Origin: Stackebrandtia albiflava
GTDB taxonomy: Bacteria; Actinomycetota; Actinomycetes; Mycobacteriales; Micromonosporaceae
Length of the DNA stretch: 64,000 nucleotides
NCBI RefSeq assembly: GCF_007994225.1
Contig: NZ_VLLL01000007.1
Span: forward strand, 301,686-365,685
Direction of reading: 5' to 3'
Shown here: in pieces, positions 1 through 9,054 of the stretch
How positions within the stretch are numbered: position 1 is the stretch's first letter
Layout: each line of letters starts with the position of its first letter
Notes under the pieces: generated by a model
Told to the model about the DNA's origin: nothing
Seen by the model: only the letters and a program-made list of their open reading frames with translations
Database searches by the model: none
Position numbers and translations under genes: made by a program

Positions 1-985
1 TACCGGGTATGACCGCGGCGGCGGCGTTGTAGGTGAAGAGGTTCCCGGAGTGGACGAGGTACGGTTCGCCGTCGGGGCCGGTCTGGTATCCCCACCCGAA
101 CCGGTAGGCGTGCTCGCCGGGGTCGGATTCGGCGGCGGTGGGGGTGTCGGTGAGCAGGTCGGGTCCGTGTCCGGCCTGGTTGACGAGCCAGCGGCCCATG
201 TCGGTGGCGGTGGTGACGACTCCTCCGGACGCGGAGGGCAGGTTGGCGCGGATCTCGTCTCGGGGGATCCAGAGTCCGAACAGGGAGTTGTAGCCGGGTG
301 CGGGTGGGTCGGTGGTGTCGCCGAGGGTGGTCGCGGTCATGCCGAGCGGGGTGAACAGTTCCTCGCGTACGAAGGTGGGGAAGTCGCGTCCGTCGACGGT
401 CTCGACGAGCCGGGCCGCGATCTCGAAGTTGGCGTTGCAGTACTCCCATCCGGTTCCGGGGTCGCGGGCGAGCCCGCCGTCGGCAAGTTCGTCCATGTAG
501 GACGCGAGGTCGCCGGTGGCGGACAGGGCCGGCATGTCCAGTGTGGTGTCGGAGAGGCCGCTGGTGTGGTCGAGCAGTTGCCTCACCGTGATGTCGGCGG
601 CGCGCGGGTCGGACATGGTGAAGCCGGGCAACTGGTCGGCGACCGGTTCGTCGAGTGCGACGGCGCCGGTGTCGGCGAGCCGGAGTACGGCGGTCGCGGT
701 GAACGCCTTGCTCAGTGACGCGACCCGCATCCGGGTGTCGGCGGTCATGGGGTCGCCGTTCCCGTCGTGGCCGTATCCGGCGGCGTGGACGATCTCGTCG
801 TCGTGGGTGACGACGACGCTGATGCCGGGTGACCCGGTGGTCGCGATCGTCTCGGTCAGGTACTCGTCGACCGCCTCGGGGGTGAGGGCGGCGGCGGGCG
901 CCGCGCTCGCGGGGGTGGGTAGGGCGGTCAGGAGGGCCGCGGCGGCGAGTAGTACGGCGGCGCGGCGGGGGATCGCGTGTGTCAT
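1..985 (-). CDS. Secreted serine hydrolase, class C beta-lactamase/DD-peptidase fold (3' truncated)
   Basis: The reading frame runs from ATG at 985 to the window edge, so the C-terminus is missing. Residues 1-28 form a signal peptide: basic start, Leu/Ala-rich core and an ASA cleavage site. The penicillin-binding fold is shown by the nucleophile motif SLSK at residues 90-93, a YCNAN (YxN-type) motif and a later HSG triad. Such enzymes act on D-Ala peptides or esters outside the membrane; the substrate cannot be told. A GAAGCT hexamer lies 7 nt before the ATG and may be a weak leaderless promoter. It lies downstream of, and on the same strand as, the two permease genes but is separated from them by about 130 nt. 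Confidence 0.85.
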   Translation of the reverse strand, partial: MTHAIPRRAAVLLAAAALLTALPTPASAAPAAALTPEAVDEYLTETIATTGSPGISVVVTHDDEIVHAAGYGHDGNGDPMTADTRMRVASLSKAFTATAVLRLADTGAVALDEPVADQLPGFTMSDPRAADITVRQLLDHTSGLSDTTLDMPALSATGDLASYMDELADGGLARDPGTGWEYCNANFEIAARLVETVDGRDFPTFVREELFTPLGMTATTLGDTTDPPAPGYNSLFGLWIPRDEIRANLPSASGGVVTTATDMGRWLVNQAGHGPDLLTDTPTAAESDPGEHAYRFGWGYQTGPDGEPYLVHSGNLFTYNAAAAVIPG

Positions 986-1112
986 GGGTACGAGCTTCGC
1001 GGCGCGTGGCCGCCGCGCCATCTGTCCGGCGGCCACGGCGGCTACGACGAAAGTCGTATCGTGCCCGGCCGGCCTTCCGGCGCCCCGTGGGTCACGCCGC
1101 CGCGCCGTGACG

Positions 1113-2405
1113 TCAGTCGGCCGGGGGCCGGTAGAACGGGGTGCCGGTACGATCAGCCTCGACGGGTGTGACCGGGGCCGGTGGTGGCGGTGGCTCGGTG
1201 GGTTGCGGCACCGGTTCGGTGGGCCAGTACTGCTGCAGCCGCGTATCGGCGTCGAACGGTGCGGCGGGCGCCGGGCGCACCGGCAGGGTCTCTGCCGTGT
1301 CGACGGGCGGCGGCTCGGCCGGCGGCGCGACGGGCTGGACGGGGACGACCGGCAACGGCACGGTCGTCGTCGCCGGTTCCGGTACGTCCGGGACGGCGGC
1401 GGCGGCCGGTGCCGGGCCGCCGACGAGGCGGGCGACCGGTATCCCCACCAGCAGCGCGACGGCGGGGACGATCTCGGCGAATTCCGGCAGGTGACGTGCC
1501 ACGCCCAGGATCAGGACGCCCGCCGTCACGGTGCCGACGAACCCGCCGCGTGCCCCGTAGAGTCCGGTTCCGCCCAGCAGCGTCATCCCGAACGCGAGGA
1601 ACGTCAACGTCGTGTACGCGCCGAATCCCGGCTGCAGCACCGGCGCCTCGGGCGCGAACACCATGACCCCCGCCGCCGCCGCGAGGAGCTGCGACACCAG
1701 TACGACCGTCCACAGTGTGCCCGCTCCGCCGGTGCCGCGTTCGGCGGCCGCGACACGGGCGGCGCGACGCAACCGGACTCGTGCCGACGTGAACGACATG
1801 GCGACACCGCCCAGAAGTGACAACGCCACGGCCGCGCCGACCGCGGTCCACGACTCGACCGGTCCCCAGGCCCATCCCCCGCCGAGCCCGGAGACGGCCT
1901 CCGGTCGCCACCAGGCGGCCCCGGTGACGGCTGCGGCGCCCGTGCCGAGGCACGCCGCCCACGCGGGGACACGCAGCAGGGTGACGCACCCGGCGATCAG
2001 CAGGGTCGCGGCGACGGCGACACCCGCCGCCGCGAGCACCGCGATCGTGGTTCCCGCCTCCGGGAGGACGACGGCGTACGCGGTGGCCGACAGGAACACC
2101 GTCCCGGCGGCCGCCAGGTTCGGGACACCGGCGCGCAGTGACACCGCGACCGACATCCCCGTCAACAGGTACGGCAGGAAGCCGAGCAGGGTCGCCGCGG
2201 CCAGGTCCGGCGAGCCGGGCAGTGCGCGGTTCCCGGTGGTCCACAGCACCGCCACGGTGGCCGCCAGGGCGGCGACCAGGACGCCGTCCCACGCGAGGTG
2301 TGGCCACCGGACCTCTCTCGGTGCCGGCGGCGCGGCTGGCGGCGGGGGCGCGGCGGGTGTCCCCGCGAACGGGTCGATCACGTCGGCGGGAGGGAGGTTG
2401 CTCAT
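1113..2405 (-). CDS. RbsC-like ABC permease with Pro-rich C-terminal tail
   Basis: A 430-residue integral membrane protein. After a Pro/Ala-rich cytoplasmic start, about eight hydrophobic segments follow. The stretch LLGGTGLYGARGG then GFVGT matches the GG-x(5)-G-x-G signature of BPD_transp_2 permeases (RbsC and nucleoside uptake type). The last ~95 residues are Pro/Val-rich and unlike classic permeases. Its ATG has a clear AAGGGGA ribosome site. It lies 45 nt downstream of a paralogous permease and probably pairs with it. No ATPase or binding protein is adjacent, so substrate and even transport function are inferred. A degenerate permease with a new role is an alternative. Confidence 0.7.
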   Translation of the reverse strand: MSNLPPADVIDPFAGTPAAPPPPAAPPAPREVRWPHLAWDGVLVAALAATVAVLWTTGNRALPGSPDLAAATLLGFLPYLLTGMSVAVSLRAGVPNLAAAGTVFLSATAYAVVLPEAGTTIAVLAAAGVAVAATLLIAGCVTLLRVPAWAACLGTGAAAVTGAAWWRPEAVSGLGGGWAWGPVESWTAVGAAVALSLLGGVAMSFTSARVRLRRAARVAAAERGTGGAGTLWTVVLVSQLLAAAAGVMVFAPEAPVLQPGFGAYTTLTFLAFGMTLLGGTGLYGARGGFVGTVTAGVLILGVARHLPEFAEIVPAVALLVGIPVARLVGGPAPAAAAVPDVPEPATTTVPLPVVPVQPVAPPAEPPPVDTAETLPVRPAPAAPFDADTRLQQYWPTEPVPQPTEPPPPPAPVTPVEADRTGTPFYRPPAD

Positions 2406-2450
2406 GTTCGCGTCCCCTTCGAATGCGGAACGGTCCGGTGTGCGGTGCCG

Positions 2451-3581
2451 TCAGCGTGGCGTGTCGAGGTCGTGGCGCCGGTACGGGTCTATGTCTGTGG
2501 CGTCGTAGTCGCGATCGCCGAGTGGCTGCCGCATCGGCAACGGCGCCTGGCCGGGTTCGGTGACCGGGGCGGCGGGGGCCGGTGCGGTCGTCCTGGGGCC
2601 GCCGAGGGTCTCCACGACCCTGGTGACGACGAGTCCGGCGCCGACCGCGACCAGCAGGATCCACAGGGGAGAGACGGGCCACGCGAGGGTGGCCGCCAGC
2701 AGCATCACGGTGGCCAGCAGCAGCGACGCCAGGAGGGTCCCGAGGATCCCGCCGCGCCGTCCCAGTGCGCTGGTACCTCCCAGCAGGGCCGCCGCGACGG
2801 GGAACACGGTCACGGTGGCGGGGTCGAGTCCGGTGGCGACGGCGGCACCGTCGGCGGCCGTCCACATCACCCACACGCCCGCGAACCCGGCGAGGACGGA
2901 GGATCCGACGAGCACGGCCGCGGTCGTCCAGACGGTGGCACGGTCACGTGGGCCGTCGGCGGCGGCGCGGCGGCAGGCCGCGAACCGGTGCCGGGGGCCG
3001 TTGAGGGCACTCACCACACCGGCGAATATGGACAGTGCGGCGACGCCGATCAACCAGATCCACGCCGACGACGTGGTCAGGCGACCGAGTGGTGCGGTGG
3101 ACAGTTGCGCGAGGGTGACGTGTTCGTGCAGCCACAACAGGATCACCGCGGCGATCCCCGCCGACGCGAGCCACCCGGGGGTACGTAGTACCACCACCAG
3201 GGCCGCCAGGACCACGCCCGCGATCAGGACCACGCCCACGGCGATCAGCAGCGCGATCGCGACACCGTTCCGGGTGTTCTCCGCGAACAGGACGGCCGCC
3301 ATGGCGGCGAACGCACCGCCCGCCAGGTTGACGTTTCCGGCGCGGAACGTGACACACGCGGCGGTCGCCAGCAGCAGCAACGGTATGAGCGCGACGATGA
3401 CCGCGTCCCGGCCCTCCGTCGTGGACAGTGGTGAGCCACTGCGGTACAGCCAGAACAACGCGCCGGCGAAGGCGACCGCCAGCAGCGCCTCCCACGCGAC
3501 GTGCACACCGAGCCGGTCCGGCCGGGTGTCATCGGGTGCGTCGTCGGCGTGTCGCGCCGCGGGGCCGTCGTCGAGGAGCAT
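2451..3581 (-). CDS. RbsC-like ABC permease, partner of the next gene
   Basis: A 376-residue membrane protein from ATG 3581; an in-frame GTG at 3623 would add 14 residues. FRAGNVNLAGGAFAAMAA resembles the conserved substrate-path segment of RbsC permeases, and LLGGTSALGRRGG is the family glycine signature. About nine hydrophobic segments are visible, then a short polar tail. It follows DUF3180 on the same strand and precedes the second permease, so the three may be cotranscribed with the folate genes. The missing ATPase and binding protein make the pair unusual. AAGG lies about 10 nt before ATG 3581, which decided the start. Confidence 0.65.
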   Translation of the reverse strand: MLLDDGPAARHADDAPDDTRPDRLGVHVAWEALLAVAFAGALFWLYRSGSPLSTTEGRDAVIVALIPLLLLATAACVTFRAGNVNLAGGAFAAMAAVLFAENTRNGVAIALLIAVGVVLIAGVVLAALVVVLRTPGWLASAGIAAVILLWLHEHVTLAQLSTAPLGRLTTSSAWIWLIGVAALSIFAGVVSALNGPRHRFAACRRAAADGPRDRATVWTTAAVLVGSSVLAGFAGVWVMWTAADGAAVATGLDPATVTVFPVAAALLGGTSALGRRGGILGTLLASLLLATVMLLAATLAWPVSPLWILLVAVGAGLVVTRVVETLGGPRTTAPAPAAPVTEPGQAPLPMRQPLGDRDYDATDIDPYRRHDLDTPR

Positions 3582-3658
3582 CTCGGTCGCCTTGCCGGTT
3601 GGTTCGAGAGTTGTCAATGGCACCCTAGCGGCTCGACACCCGCCACGGGTGCCCCACG

Positions 3659-4153
3659 TCACTCCGTGGGGGGATCCGAGTCGTCGTCCTCCTGCGGCGG
3701 GACCCGGCAGGCCCGTTCCAGCCACAGGGCCGCCGCCACCAGCACCAGGCACACCACGAAACCGAACGCGACGACCGGCAGGTCGGCCTGCGCGGCGGTG
3801 AGACGCTGCTGCGCCACGGTGTACACGACCAGTCCCGCGTACGCCCCCGCCAGCAACGCGCCCCCGACGGCGCACGCCTTCGCGAGCGCCGCGTACCTGG
3901 CGACCGTCAACGGTTCCACGGGGCCGCTGCCGGGCCGCCGTTCGATGCGGGCCTTCGTGTTGCGCGCCAACAGGCCGATCACCACCGCCAACGCCAGCAG
4001 CAGCACCGGCGTCAGCCACGACATGGCGGGCAGCCGTTCGTAGAACCGGGTCGCGATCAACAACGTCACCGCACCGGCGGCCAACGCCGTCACGAACAGG
4101 GTGGACGGCGTGGTCGGTGTGAGCGACGGCTTCGGTTTCCTCTGTTCAGGCAT
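3659..4153 (-). CDS. DUF3180 family membrane protein
   Basis: A 164-residue protein with four hydrophobic segments (about residues 17-34, 45-62, 88-112 and 122-142) and a charged acidic tail. It matches the actinobacterial DUF3180 family, which is typically found directly after folK; that is exactly its position here. Its ATG overlaps the end of folK by 8 nt, indicating translational coupling. The function of DUF3180 is not known; linkage to folate genes is positional evidence only. Confidence 0.85.
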   Translation of the reverse strand: MPEQRKPKPSLTPTTPSTLFVTALAAGAVTLLIATRFYERLPAMSWLTPVLLLALAVVIGLLARNTKARIERRPGSGPVEPLTVARYAALAKACAVGGALLAGAYAGLVVYTVAQQRLTAAQADLPVVAFGFVVCLVLVAAALWLERACRVPPQEDDDSDPPTE

Positions 4154-4667
4154 CGTGTTTCGACTCTAGCCCGCCCAGCCGCCGCAGGGTGCGCGCGTCG
4201 GCGGCCAGACCGGGGTCCCGCAACAGGTCCCTGACCCTGCCCCTGCCGGGGATGGCGGCCTCGGCGTCGATCGACAGCCACGGCACCAGCACGAACGCCC
4301 GCAGGTGCGCCCGGGGATGCGGCACGGTCAGGTCCGGCTCGTCGCAGAACACCGGTTCGCCGGAGTCCCGCCACACCGCGATGACGTCCACGTCGAGGAC
4401 GCGGGGGCCGAAGCGGCGCGCGGGGTCGCGTACCCGCCCGGCGGCGCGTTCGCACTCGGAGGCGGCGGCCAGCCAGTCCCGCGGCGACTTCGCCGGGTCG
4501 GACACGATCATCGCCACGTTGTAGTAGGTCGGCTGGTCGTCGTCGCCCCACGGCGGTGTCTCGTACACGTCCGACACCCGTTCGGGTCGCAGTGCCCCGG
4601 TCGCCGCGCGCAGTGCCGCCGACCGGTCGCCGAGGTTCGCGCCCAGGCTCAACACCGCCCGTGTCAC
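4146..4667 (-). CDS. folK: 2-amino-4-hydroxy-6-hydroxymethyldihydropteridine pyrophosphokinase (HPPK)
   Basis: The enzyme transfers pyrophosphate from ATP to hydroxymethyldihydropterin, the step before FolP in folate synthesis. The N-terminus VLSLGANLGDR, then YETPPWG, YYNVAM, and RFGPRVLDVDVI followed by VPHPR are the classic HPPK pterin- and ATP/Mg-binding motifs. Length is 173 residues, normal for the family. The GTG at 4667 was chosen because an AGGAGG site sits just upstream and the codon overlaps the folB stop (GTGA). It is the third gene of folP-folB-folK. Confidence 0.95.
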   Translation of the reverse strand: MTRAVLSLGANLGDRSAALRAATGALRPERVSDVYETPPWGDDDQPTYYNVAMIVSDPAKSPRDWLAAASECERAAGRVRDPARRFGPRVLDVDVIAVWRDSGEPVFCDEPDLTVPHPRAHLRAFVLVPWLSIDAEAAIPGRGRVRDLLRDPGLAADARTLRRLGGLESKHDA

Positions 4668-5035
4668 GTCCGCCTCCTGACGACGGTCACGGCGACGTCG
4701 GTGAACTGGTACGGGATGGGGGCCTGTGGCTTGTGCACGGTGACCTCGCAGCGGTCCACCCGGCCGTCGCGCAGGCATTCGGCGGCGATCCGTTCGGCGA
4801 GGGTTTCGAGCAGGTTGACGCGCATCGCCGACACCAGCCGCACCAGCGCCTCCGCGAGCGCTCCATAGTGCACGGTGTCGGCGACGTCGTCGCTCTTGGC
4901 TGCGGCGGAGGTGTCGAGGTGCAGGGTGACGTCGATGAGGAAGTCCTGGCCGGTGCGGCGTTCGGATTCGTACACGCCGTGATGCGCGTGAACCCGCAGA
5001 CCGGTCAAGGTGATTCGGTCGGGTTGGTCAACCAC
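4664..5035 (-). CDS. folB: 7,8-dihydroneopterin aldolase
   Basis: This enzyme cleaves dihydroneopterin to hydroxymethyldihydropterin and glycolaldehyde. The N-terminal GLRVHAHHGVYESER, a gapped TGQDFLIDV, and NLLETLAERIAAECL are family motifs, including the conserved Glu and the His-Gly turn. Length is 123 residues, as usual. The GTG start at 5035 lacks a clear ribosome site, so it is tentative. It lies 37 nt after folP and overlaps folK by 4 nt. Confidence 0.93.
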   Translation of the reverse strand: MVDQPDRITLTGLRVHAHHGVYESERRTGQDFLIDVTLHLDTSAAAKSDDVADTVHYGALAEALVRLVSAMRVNLLETLAERIAAECLRDGRVDRCEVTVHKPQAPIPYQFTDVAVTVVRRRT

Positions 5036-5072
5036 GATGTCACGGTACGGCAGCGGGGTGCCGTGCGCGCGG

Positions 5073-5897
5073 TTACCCGGCGCGGCGCGTCGCCTGCCAC
5101 ACGGCGCGGGCGTCGGCGGTGCCGCGCACGTCGTGCACCCGCACCGCCCACGCCCCGGCGTCGAACGCCAGCACCGACGTCGCCAGTGTCGCGGCGTCCC
5201 TGGCGTCGGGCGGCCTCGGCGCGTCGCCCTCGGCCAGCAGCGCGCCCAGGTACGACTTCCGGGACGCCCCGAACAGGATCGGGAACCCCAGGTCCCGCAG
5301 CTCCGGCAGCCGCGCCGAGAGCTCCCAGTTGTGCGCGGGCAGCTTGGAGAACCCCAGGCCCGGGTCGAGGACGATACGGTCGTCGGCGACGCCCGCGTCG
5401 CGTGCGGCCGCCACCCGGCCGGACAGTTCGGCCGACACCTCGGCGACCACGTCGCCGTATTCGGCGTGATGTTGCATCGTCGCCGAGTGCGCCCGCCAGT
5501 GCATGAGCACGATCCGGCACCCCGACTCCGCCGCCAACGGCAGCATCCCCGGGTCGGCGAGCCCACCGGACACGTCGTTGACCAGTACCGCGCCACGGTC
5601 CAGCGCCACCCGGGCGACCGAGGCGCGCGTGGTGTCGACACTGACCGGCACGCCGTCCGCGGCGAGCGCCGCGACGACGTCGCCGACCCGGGCGGCCTCG
5701 GTGTCGGCGTCCACCCGTTGCGCGCCCGGCCTGGTCGACTCGCCGCCGACGTCGACGATGTCGGCGCCGTCGTCGCGCAGCCGCAGACCGTGCGCGACCG
5801 CCGCCGACACGTCGAGGTACCTGCCCCCGTCACTGAACGAGTCGGGGGTGACGTTGAGGATCCCCATGATGAGGGGCGAGGCGGGTCGCGCGGTCAC
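5073..5897 (-). CDS. folP: Dihydropteroate synthase
   Basis: Condenses hydroxymethyldihydropterin pyrophosphate with p-aminobenzoate; it is the sulfonamide target. [15 protein letters not shown] near the start, [22 protein letters not shown] and the C-terminal RVHDVRGT are the canonical TIM-barrel substrate loops. The protein is 274 residues from GTG 5897. That start lies 68 nt inside the preceding HAD gene; even the conserved MGILNV methionine (5867) overlaps it, so the overlap is real unless the HAD gene is miscalled. PABA could come from the pabC product encoded at 19.5-20.3 kb. Confidence 0.95.
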   Translation of the reverse strand: MTARPASPLIMGILNVTPDSFSDGGRYLDVSAAVAHGLRLRDDGADIVDVGGESTRPGAQRVDADTEAARVGDVVAALAADGVPVSVDTTRASVARVALDRGAVLVNDVSGGLADPGMLPLAAESGCRIVLMHWRAHSATMQHHAEYGDVVAEVSAELSGRVAAARDAGVADDRIVLDPGLGFSKLPAHNWELSARLPELRDLGFPILFGASRKSYLGALLAEGDAPRPPDARDAATLATSVLAFDAGAWAVRVHDVRGTADARAVWQATRRAG

Positions 5898-6753
5898 GTC
5901 TCGACGGTAACCGGCCGTCGCGGCGGGCCGCCGAACGCCTCCGCCGCCACGCCGCGCCGCCCGCGACGGCACCGGCGACCAGGCCCGCGGCCATCGCGGT
6001 GGGGACGGCCGCGCGCACCGCCTTACGGCCGGTGCGGAAGTCACGGACCTGCCAGCCCCGCATCCGGGCCTGGCGGCGCAACGTCTGGTCGGGGTTCACC
6101 GCGACCGCGTGACCGACCGCCGACAGCATCGGCAGGTCGTTGCTGGAGTCGCTGTACGCGGTGCACAGCGACAGGTCGAGCCCCTCGACGGCGGCGAGTT
6201 CCCGGATCGCCTCGGCCTTGGCGGGGCCGTGCATGATGTCGCTCACCAGGCGGCCGGTGTACCGGCCGTCGCGGACCTCGCCGACGGTGCCGATGGCGCC
6301 GGTGAACCCGAGGCGTCGCGCGATGATGGCGGCGAGCTCGACGGGGGTCGCCGTCACCAGCCAGACACGCTGCCCGGCGGCCAGGTGCGCGTCGGCCAGT
6401 GCCTGGGTGCCCGCCCAGATCCGCGCCTCGATGGTGTCGTCGAAGATCTCCTCGCCGAGCGCCACGATCTCGGACACCTCGCGACCGGCCACGAACGCCA
6501 ACGCGGACGCCTTGATGGCCGCGATGTGGTCGTGGTTCTCGGTGCCGCGAAGCCGGAACCGAGCCTGCTGCCACCCGAAACGGAGCAGGTCACGGCTGTT
6601 GAAGAACCGGCGCGCGGCGAGACCACGCGCGAACCAGTAGATGGACGCCCCGTGCACCAGCGTGTTGTCGACGTCGAAGAACGCCGCCGCGCGTTCCCGG
6701 GCGACCGGGGCGTTGTCGATGGCGGTACGGGGTTCCGAGCCGTCACGTTCCAC
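5830..6753 (-). CDS. HAD-IB family phosphatase with C-terminal membrane helix
   Basis: A 307-residue protein related to SerB-type phosphatases. The nucleophile loop [11 protein letters not shown] (motif I), VWLVTATP (motif II), GPAKAEAI (motif III Lys) and [11 protein letters not shown] (motif IV acidic) are all present. A hydrophobic stretch, [17 protein letters not shown], near the end followed by Arg residues suggests a C-terminal membrane anchor, as in many actinobacterial members. GTG 6753 is preferred over an upstream TTG (6783) because TAGGCT ends 7 nt upstream. Its last codons overlap folP. The substrate is unknown; phosphoserine or a lysophospholipid are possibilities. Confidence 0.85.
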   Translation of the reverse strand: MERDGSEPRTAIDNAPVARERAAAFFDVDNTLVHGASIYWFARGLAARRFFNSRDLLRFGWQQARFRLRGTENHDHIAAIKASALAFVAGREVSEIVALGEEIFDDTIEARIWAGTQALADAHLAAGQRVWLVTATPVELAAIIARRLGFTGAIGTVGEVRDGRYTGRLVSDIMHGPAKAEAIRELAAVEGLDLSLCTAYSDSSNDLPMLSAVGHAVAVNPDQTLRRQARMRGWQVRDFRTGRKAVRAAVPTAMAAGLVAGAVAGGAAWRRRRSAARRDGRLPSRRDRATRLAPHHGDPQRHPRLVQ

Positions 6754-6760
6754 AGCGTCG

Positions 6761-6766
6761 AGCCTA
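6761..6766 (-). promoter_or_regulatory. Leaderless-type -10 hexamer of the HAD-IB gene
   Basis: On the minus strand TAGGCT is followed by CGACGC and one further base before GTG 6753, a 7-nt gap. TTCGTC lies 18 nt further upstream as a possible -35. The same TAGGCTCGACGC string occurs in the two inverted repeat modules at 15.5 and 44.1 kb. Confidence 0.5.
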
Positions 6767-6894
6767 GCCTTCGGTAGCGTCAAAGACGAATCTGAATCCG
6801 GATATCAGGGTGAAGATGCTACGGCGGCGGGCGATCCGGTCGGCATCGCCCGGCACCGTCGCGACCGGGCCGGGGCGGCGGTCACGACGGGTGA

Positions 6895-6924
6895 CGGATG
6901 CGGCCGACGACGCGACCGCATCCG
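6895..6924 (-). terminator. Hairpin downstream of the anti-sigma-like gene
   Basis: CGGATGCGG pairs perfectly with CCGCATCCG across a 12-nt loop, 17 nt after the stop of the gene ending at 6942. There is no U-tract; GC-only hairpins of this kind are common terminators in high-GC bacteria. Confidence 0.5.
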
Positions 6925-6941
6925 AGACCGTTCGTGGTGGA

Positions 6942-8012
6942 CTATCCGAGCAGGCCGGACAGCAGATCGCCCAGTTCGGACAACAGGCCGCCGCCGGGCT
7001 CCTCGTCGGTCGGGTCGTCGCCGGGTTCTCCGCTGGGACTGCCCGATGCGGACGGTTCCGACGCGCTCGACGCGGGTTCCTCGGACGGTGACGTGCCGGT
7101 GTCCGGCGTGTCGCCCGATTCTCCCGGGGTCGTCCCGGACGGGCCGGGGACCACCTGTTCGCCTTCGGTGCCCGGCAGGGCACTGCACTCCACCGGTACC
7201 GGCCCGAGCCGGTCCGCCTCGTCGGCGCGCACCCCGCTGCACAGCAGCATGGTGTGCAGGCCGTCGCTGCGTTCGGCGACGTCGGCCAACAGGTCCAGCG
7301 ACTCGTCGGCGAGTTCCGCCGCCGGACCCGACAGGGAGTCCCGTAGCGATTCGAGCCCCGGGCGCTGGTCGGCGACGAAGTCGTCGACGTATCCCAGCAG
7401 CGCGGGATCCTCGCGAGCGATCGCCTCCGAGGTCAGCGACCTGACCCCCTCGACCGTGTCGGAGTCCATGTCGGCGAACGCGGTGGCCAAGGCCGCGTCC
7501 TCTCCGGACAGTCCCTGCGCCTCCTCGAGCCGCCCGTGGGCGAATTCGAGGTAGAGCTGCCCCCGGCTGACGTCCGAGCCGGCCAGGGCGAGCTGGGCGC
7601 GCTCGGTGGAGCGTTTCACCGGGTACAGCGCGTCGCCGGGGACCGCGTCGGCGCTGGCCGTGGCGACGCCCGACAGGCCCAGCAGCAGACCGGCGACCGT
7701 CGCCGCGATGGTGAACCTCTTACGCCTGGACGCCCGTACCGGTACGGGATCCGGTGTGGTGGAACCGATGCCCGTGGCCGCGGCCTCGGCGAGCAGCCGA
7801 TGCCGCAGCGACGCCTGGAACGCCGGGTCGGGTGCACTGGCGGTGTGAGCGGCCGGGGCCGCCTGCCGCAGTGCCTGCCCGACTGACACCAGTTGCGCCA
7901 TGTCGCCGTCCCGGTCACCGCCGCGCCCGTGCCTGCGGATTCCCCCGTCGGCCTCCTCCAGCAGTTCGGACAGGCGTTCCGCTCGGCGTTTCTCAATCGG
8001 ATTGCCGATCAA
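6942..8012 (-). CDS. rsbN: DUF5667 membrane protein, probable anti-sigma factor for BldN (RsbN-like)
   Basis: About 356 residues from TTG 8012, chosen for the GAGAGGGGG site upstream. It has a charged cytoplasmic N-terminus, one membrane helix at about residues 100-122, and DAVPGDALYPVKRSTE, the DUF5667 signature, just outside it. A helical extracytoplasmic region and a Ser/Gly/Pro/Glu-rich low-complexity tail follow. In Streptomyces the gene directly after bldN encodes the anti-sigma RsbN of this architecture, so the role is inferred from position and topology. The cytoplasmic N-terminus would hold the sigma factor. Confidence 0.75.
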   Translation of the reverse strand: MIGNPIEKRRAERLSELLEEADGGIRRHGRGGDRDGDMAQLVSVGQALRQAAPAAHTASAPDPAFQASLRHRLLAEAAATGIGSTTPDPVPVRASRRKRFTIAATVAGLLLGLSGVATASADAVPGDALYPVKRSTERAQLALAGSDVSRGQLYLEFAHGRLEEAQGLSGEDAALATAFADMDSDTVEGVRSLTSEAIAREDPALLGYVDDFVADQRPGLESLRDSLSGPAAELADESLDLLADVAERSDGLHTMLLCSGVRADEADRLGPVPVECSALPGTEGEQVVPGPSGTTPGESGDTPDTGTSPSEEPASSASEPSASGSPSGEPGDDPTDEEPGGGLLSELGDLLSGLLG

Positions 8013-8238
8013 AGTCGCGCACCCCCTCTCGTCGCGCGGTGCCGACCATTGCACCCGTACCAACGCGCCGGCGGGCGGGAGGTTACGGTCGGCGGGCGAG
8101 ACGTGGCGGCGGCCACCCGGCGATTCGCCGGGAATCCCCCGGTTCGTCCCCCGACATGTCGCAGATGCGACATCACGGCCGGGTCATCGCGAGGCGGCAC
8201 CGTGACCGGACGGTCCGCACCGGCGGCCGGCGGCCGGT

Positions 8239-9054
8239 TCATCGACTGAAACCCTCCGGCAGGAGCCGGGCCAGGGTACGGACCGCACGGTACTGCAGGG
8301 CCTTGATGGCGCCCTCGTTCTTCTGCATGGCCCGCGCGGTCTCGGCGACCGAGAACCCCTGCAGGAAACGCAGGACGATGCACTCCTGCTGGTCGGGGTT
8401 GAGCTCCCGCACGGCCTGGAGGAGCGTGATGTTGGTGAGCTTGTCGCACACCATGGCCTCGGGGTTGCCCTCCGGTGACCGCTCCTCGCGGTCGACGTCC
8501 AGCACCTCGGCCGTCGACATCTCCAGGCGGTAACGCCCGGACTTGAAGTGGTCGGCGACCAGGTTCCGGGCGATCGTGACGAGCCACGCCCCGAAGTCCC
8601 TGCCCTGCCACGTGAAACTGTTGATGCGGCGCAACGCCCGCAGGAACGTCTCCGACGTCAGGTCCTCGGCCAGCGGCCGGTTCCCGACCCGGAAGTAGAT
8701 GTACCGGAAGACCGTCTCGTTGTAGCGGTCGTAGATGCGGCCGAACGCCTCGACGTCGCCGTCCTGGGCGTCGGCGACCAGTTCCCGGACCTCCGCCGGA
8801 CCCGCCTCCTCGGCGCCGCGGTCGGTGGGGCGGGGAGAGGGCGCGCCCGCGCCGGTCCCCGAACGCCGGCCCGGTACCTCCGCCGGATCGGCCCGGCGGC
8901 GCGGCGGCTCCACCCGCGATCTGCGCGCCCGCCCGGGGCTCAGCTCCACGCTGAGCAACCGCCACAGGGCTCCCAGTCCGCCGGCGAGCGCGGCGTGGGC
9001 GCGCGCGGTGGGCGCGACGATGTCTGCGGTGACCGCCGGTACAGTGCCGGGCAC
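8239..9054 (-). CDS. bldN: ECF-type RNA polymerase sigma factor, BldN-like
   Basis: A 271-residue sigma-70 family protein with regions 2 (DAFGRIYDRYN-like segment, DLTSETFLRALRRI, GAWLVTIARNLVADHFK) and 4 (LNPDQQECIVLRFLQG, SVAETARAMQKNEGAIK). The close match in region 4 and the RSPEGNPEA linker point to BldN, which drives aerial development in Streptomyces. An Arg/Pro-rich extension of about 95 residues precedes region 2, as in BldN, which is made as a proprotein. GTG 9054 has a perfect GAGGAGG ribosome site. The next gene is the likely anti-sigma. Confidence 0.92.
   Translation of the reverse strand: MPGTVPAVTADIVAPTARAHAALAGGLGALWRLLSVELSPGRARRSRVEPPRRRADPAEVPGRRSGTGAGAPSPRPTDRGAEEAGPAEVRELVADAQDGDVEAFGRIYDRYNETVFRYIYFRVGNRPLAEDLTSETFLRALRRINSFTWQGRDFGAWLVTIARNLVADHFKSGRYRLEMSTAEVLDVDREERSPEGNPEAMVCDKLTNITLLQAVRELNPDQQECIVLRFLQGFSVAETARAMQKNEGAIKALQYRAVRTLARLLPEGFSR

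Noticed and set aside
1153..2874. A 573-codon Arg-rich minus-strand frame overlapping the permease genes
   Set aside because: It is a second-frame shadow of the real permease frames on the same strand and has no domain.
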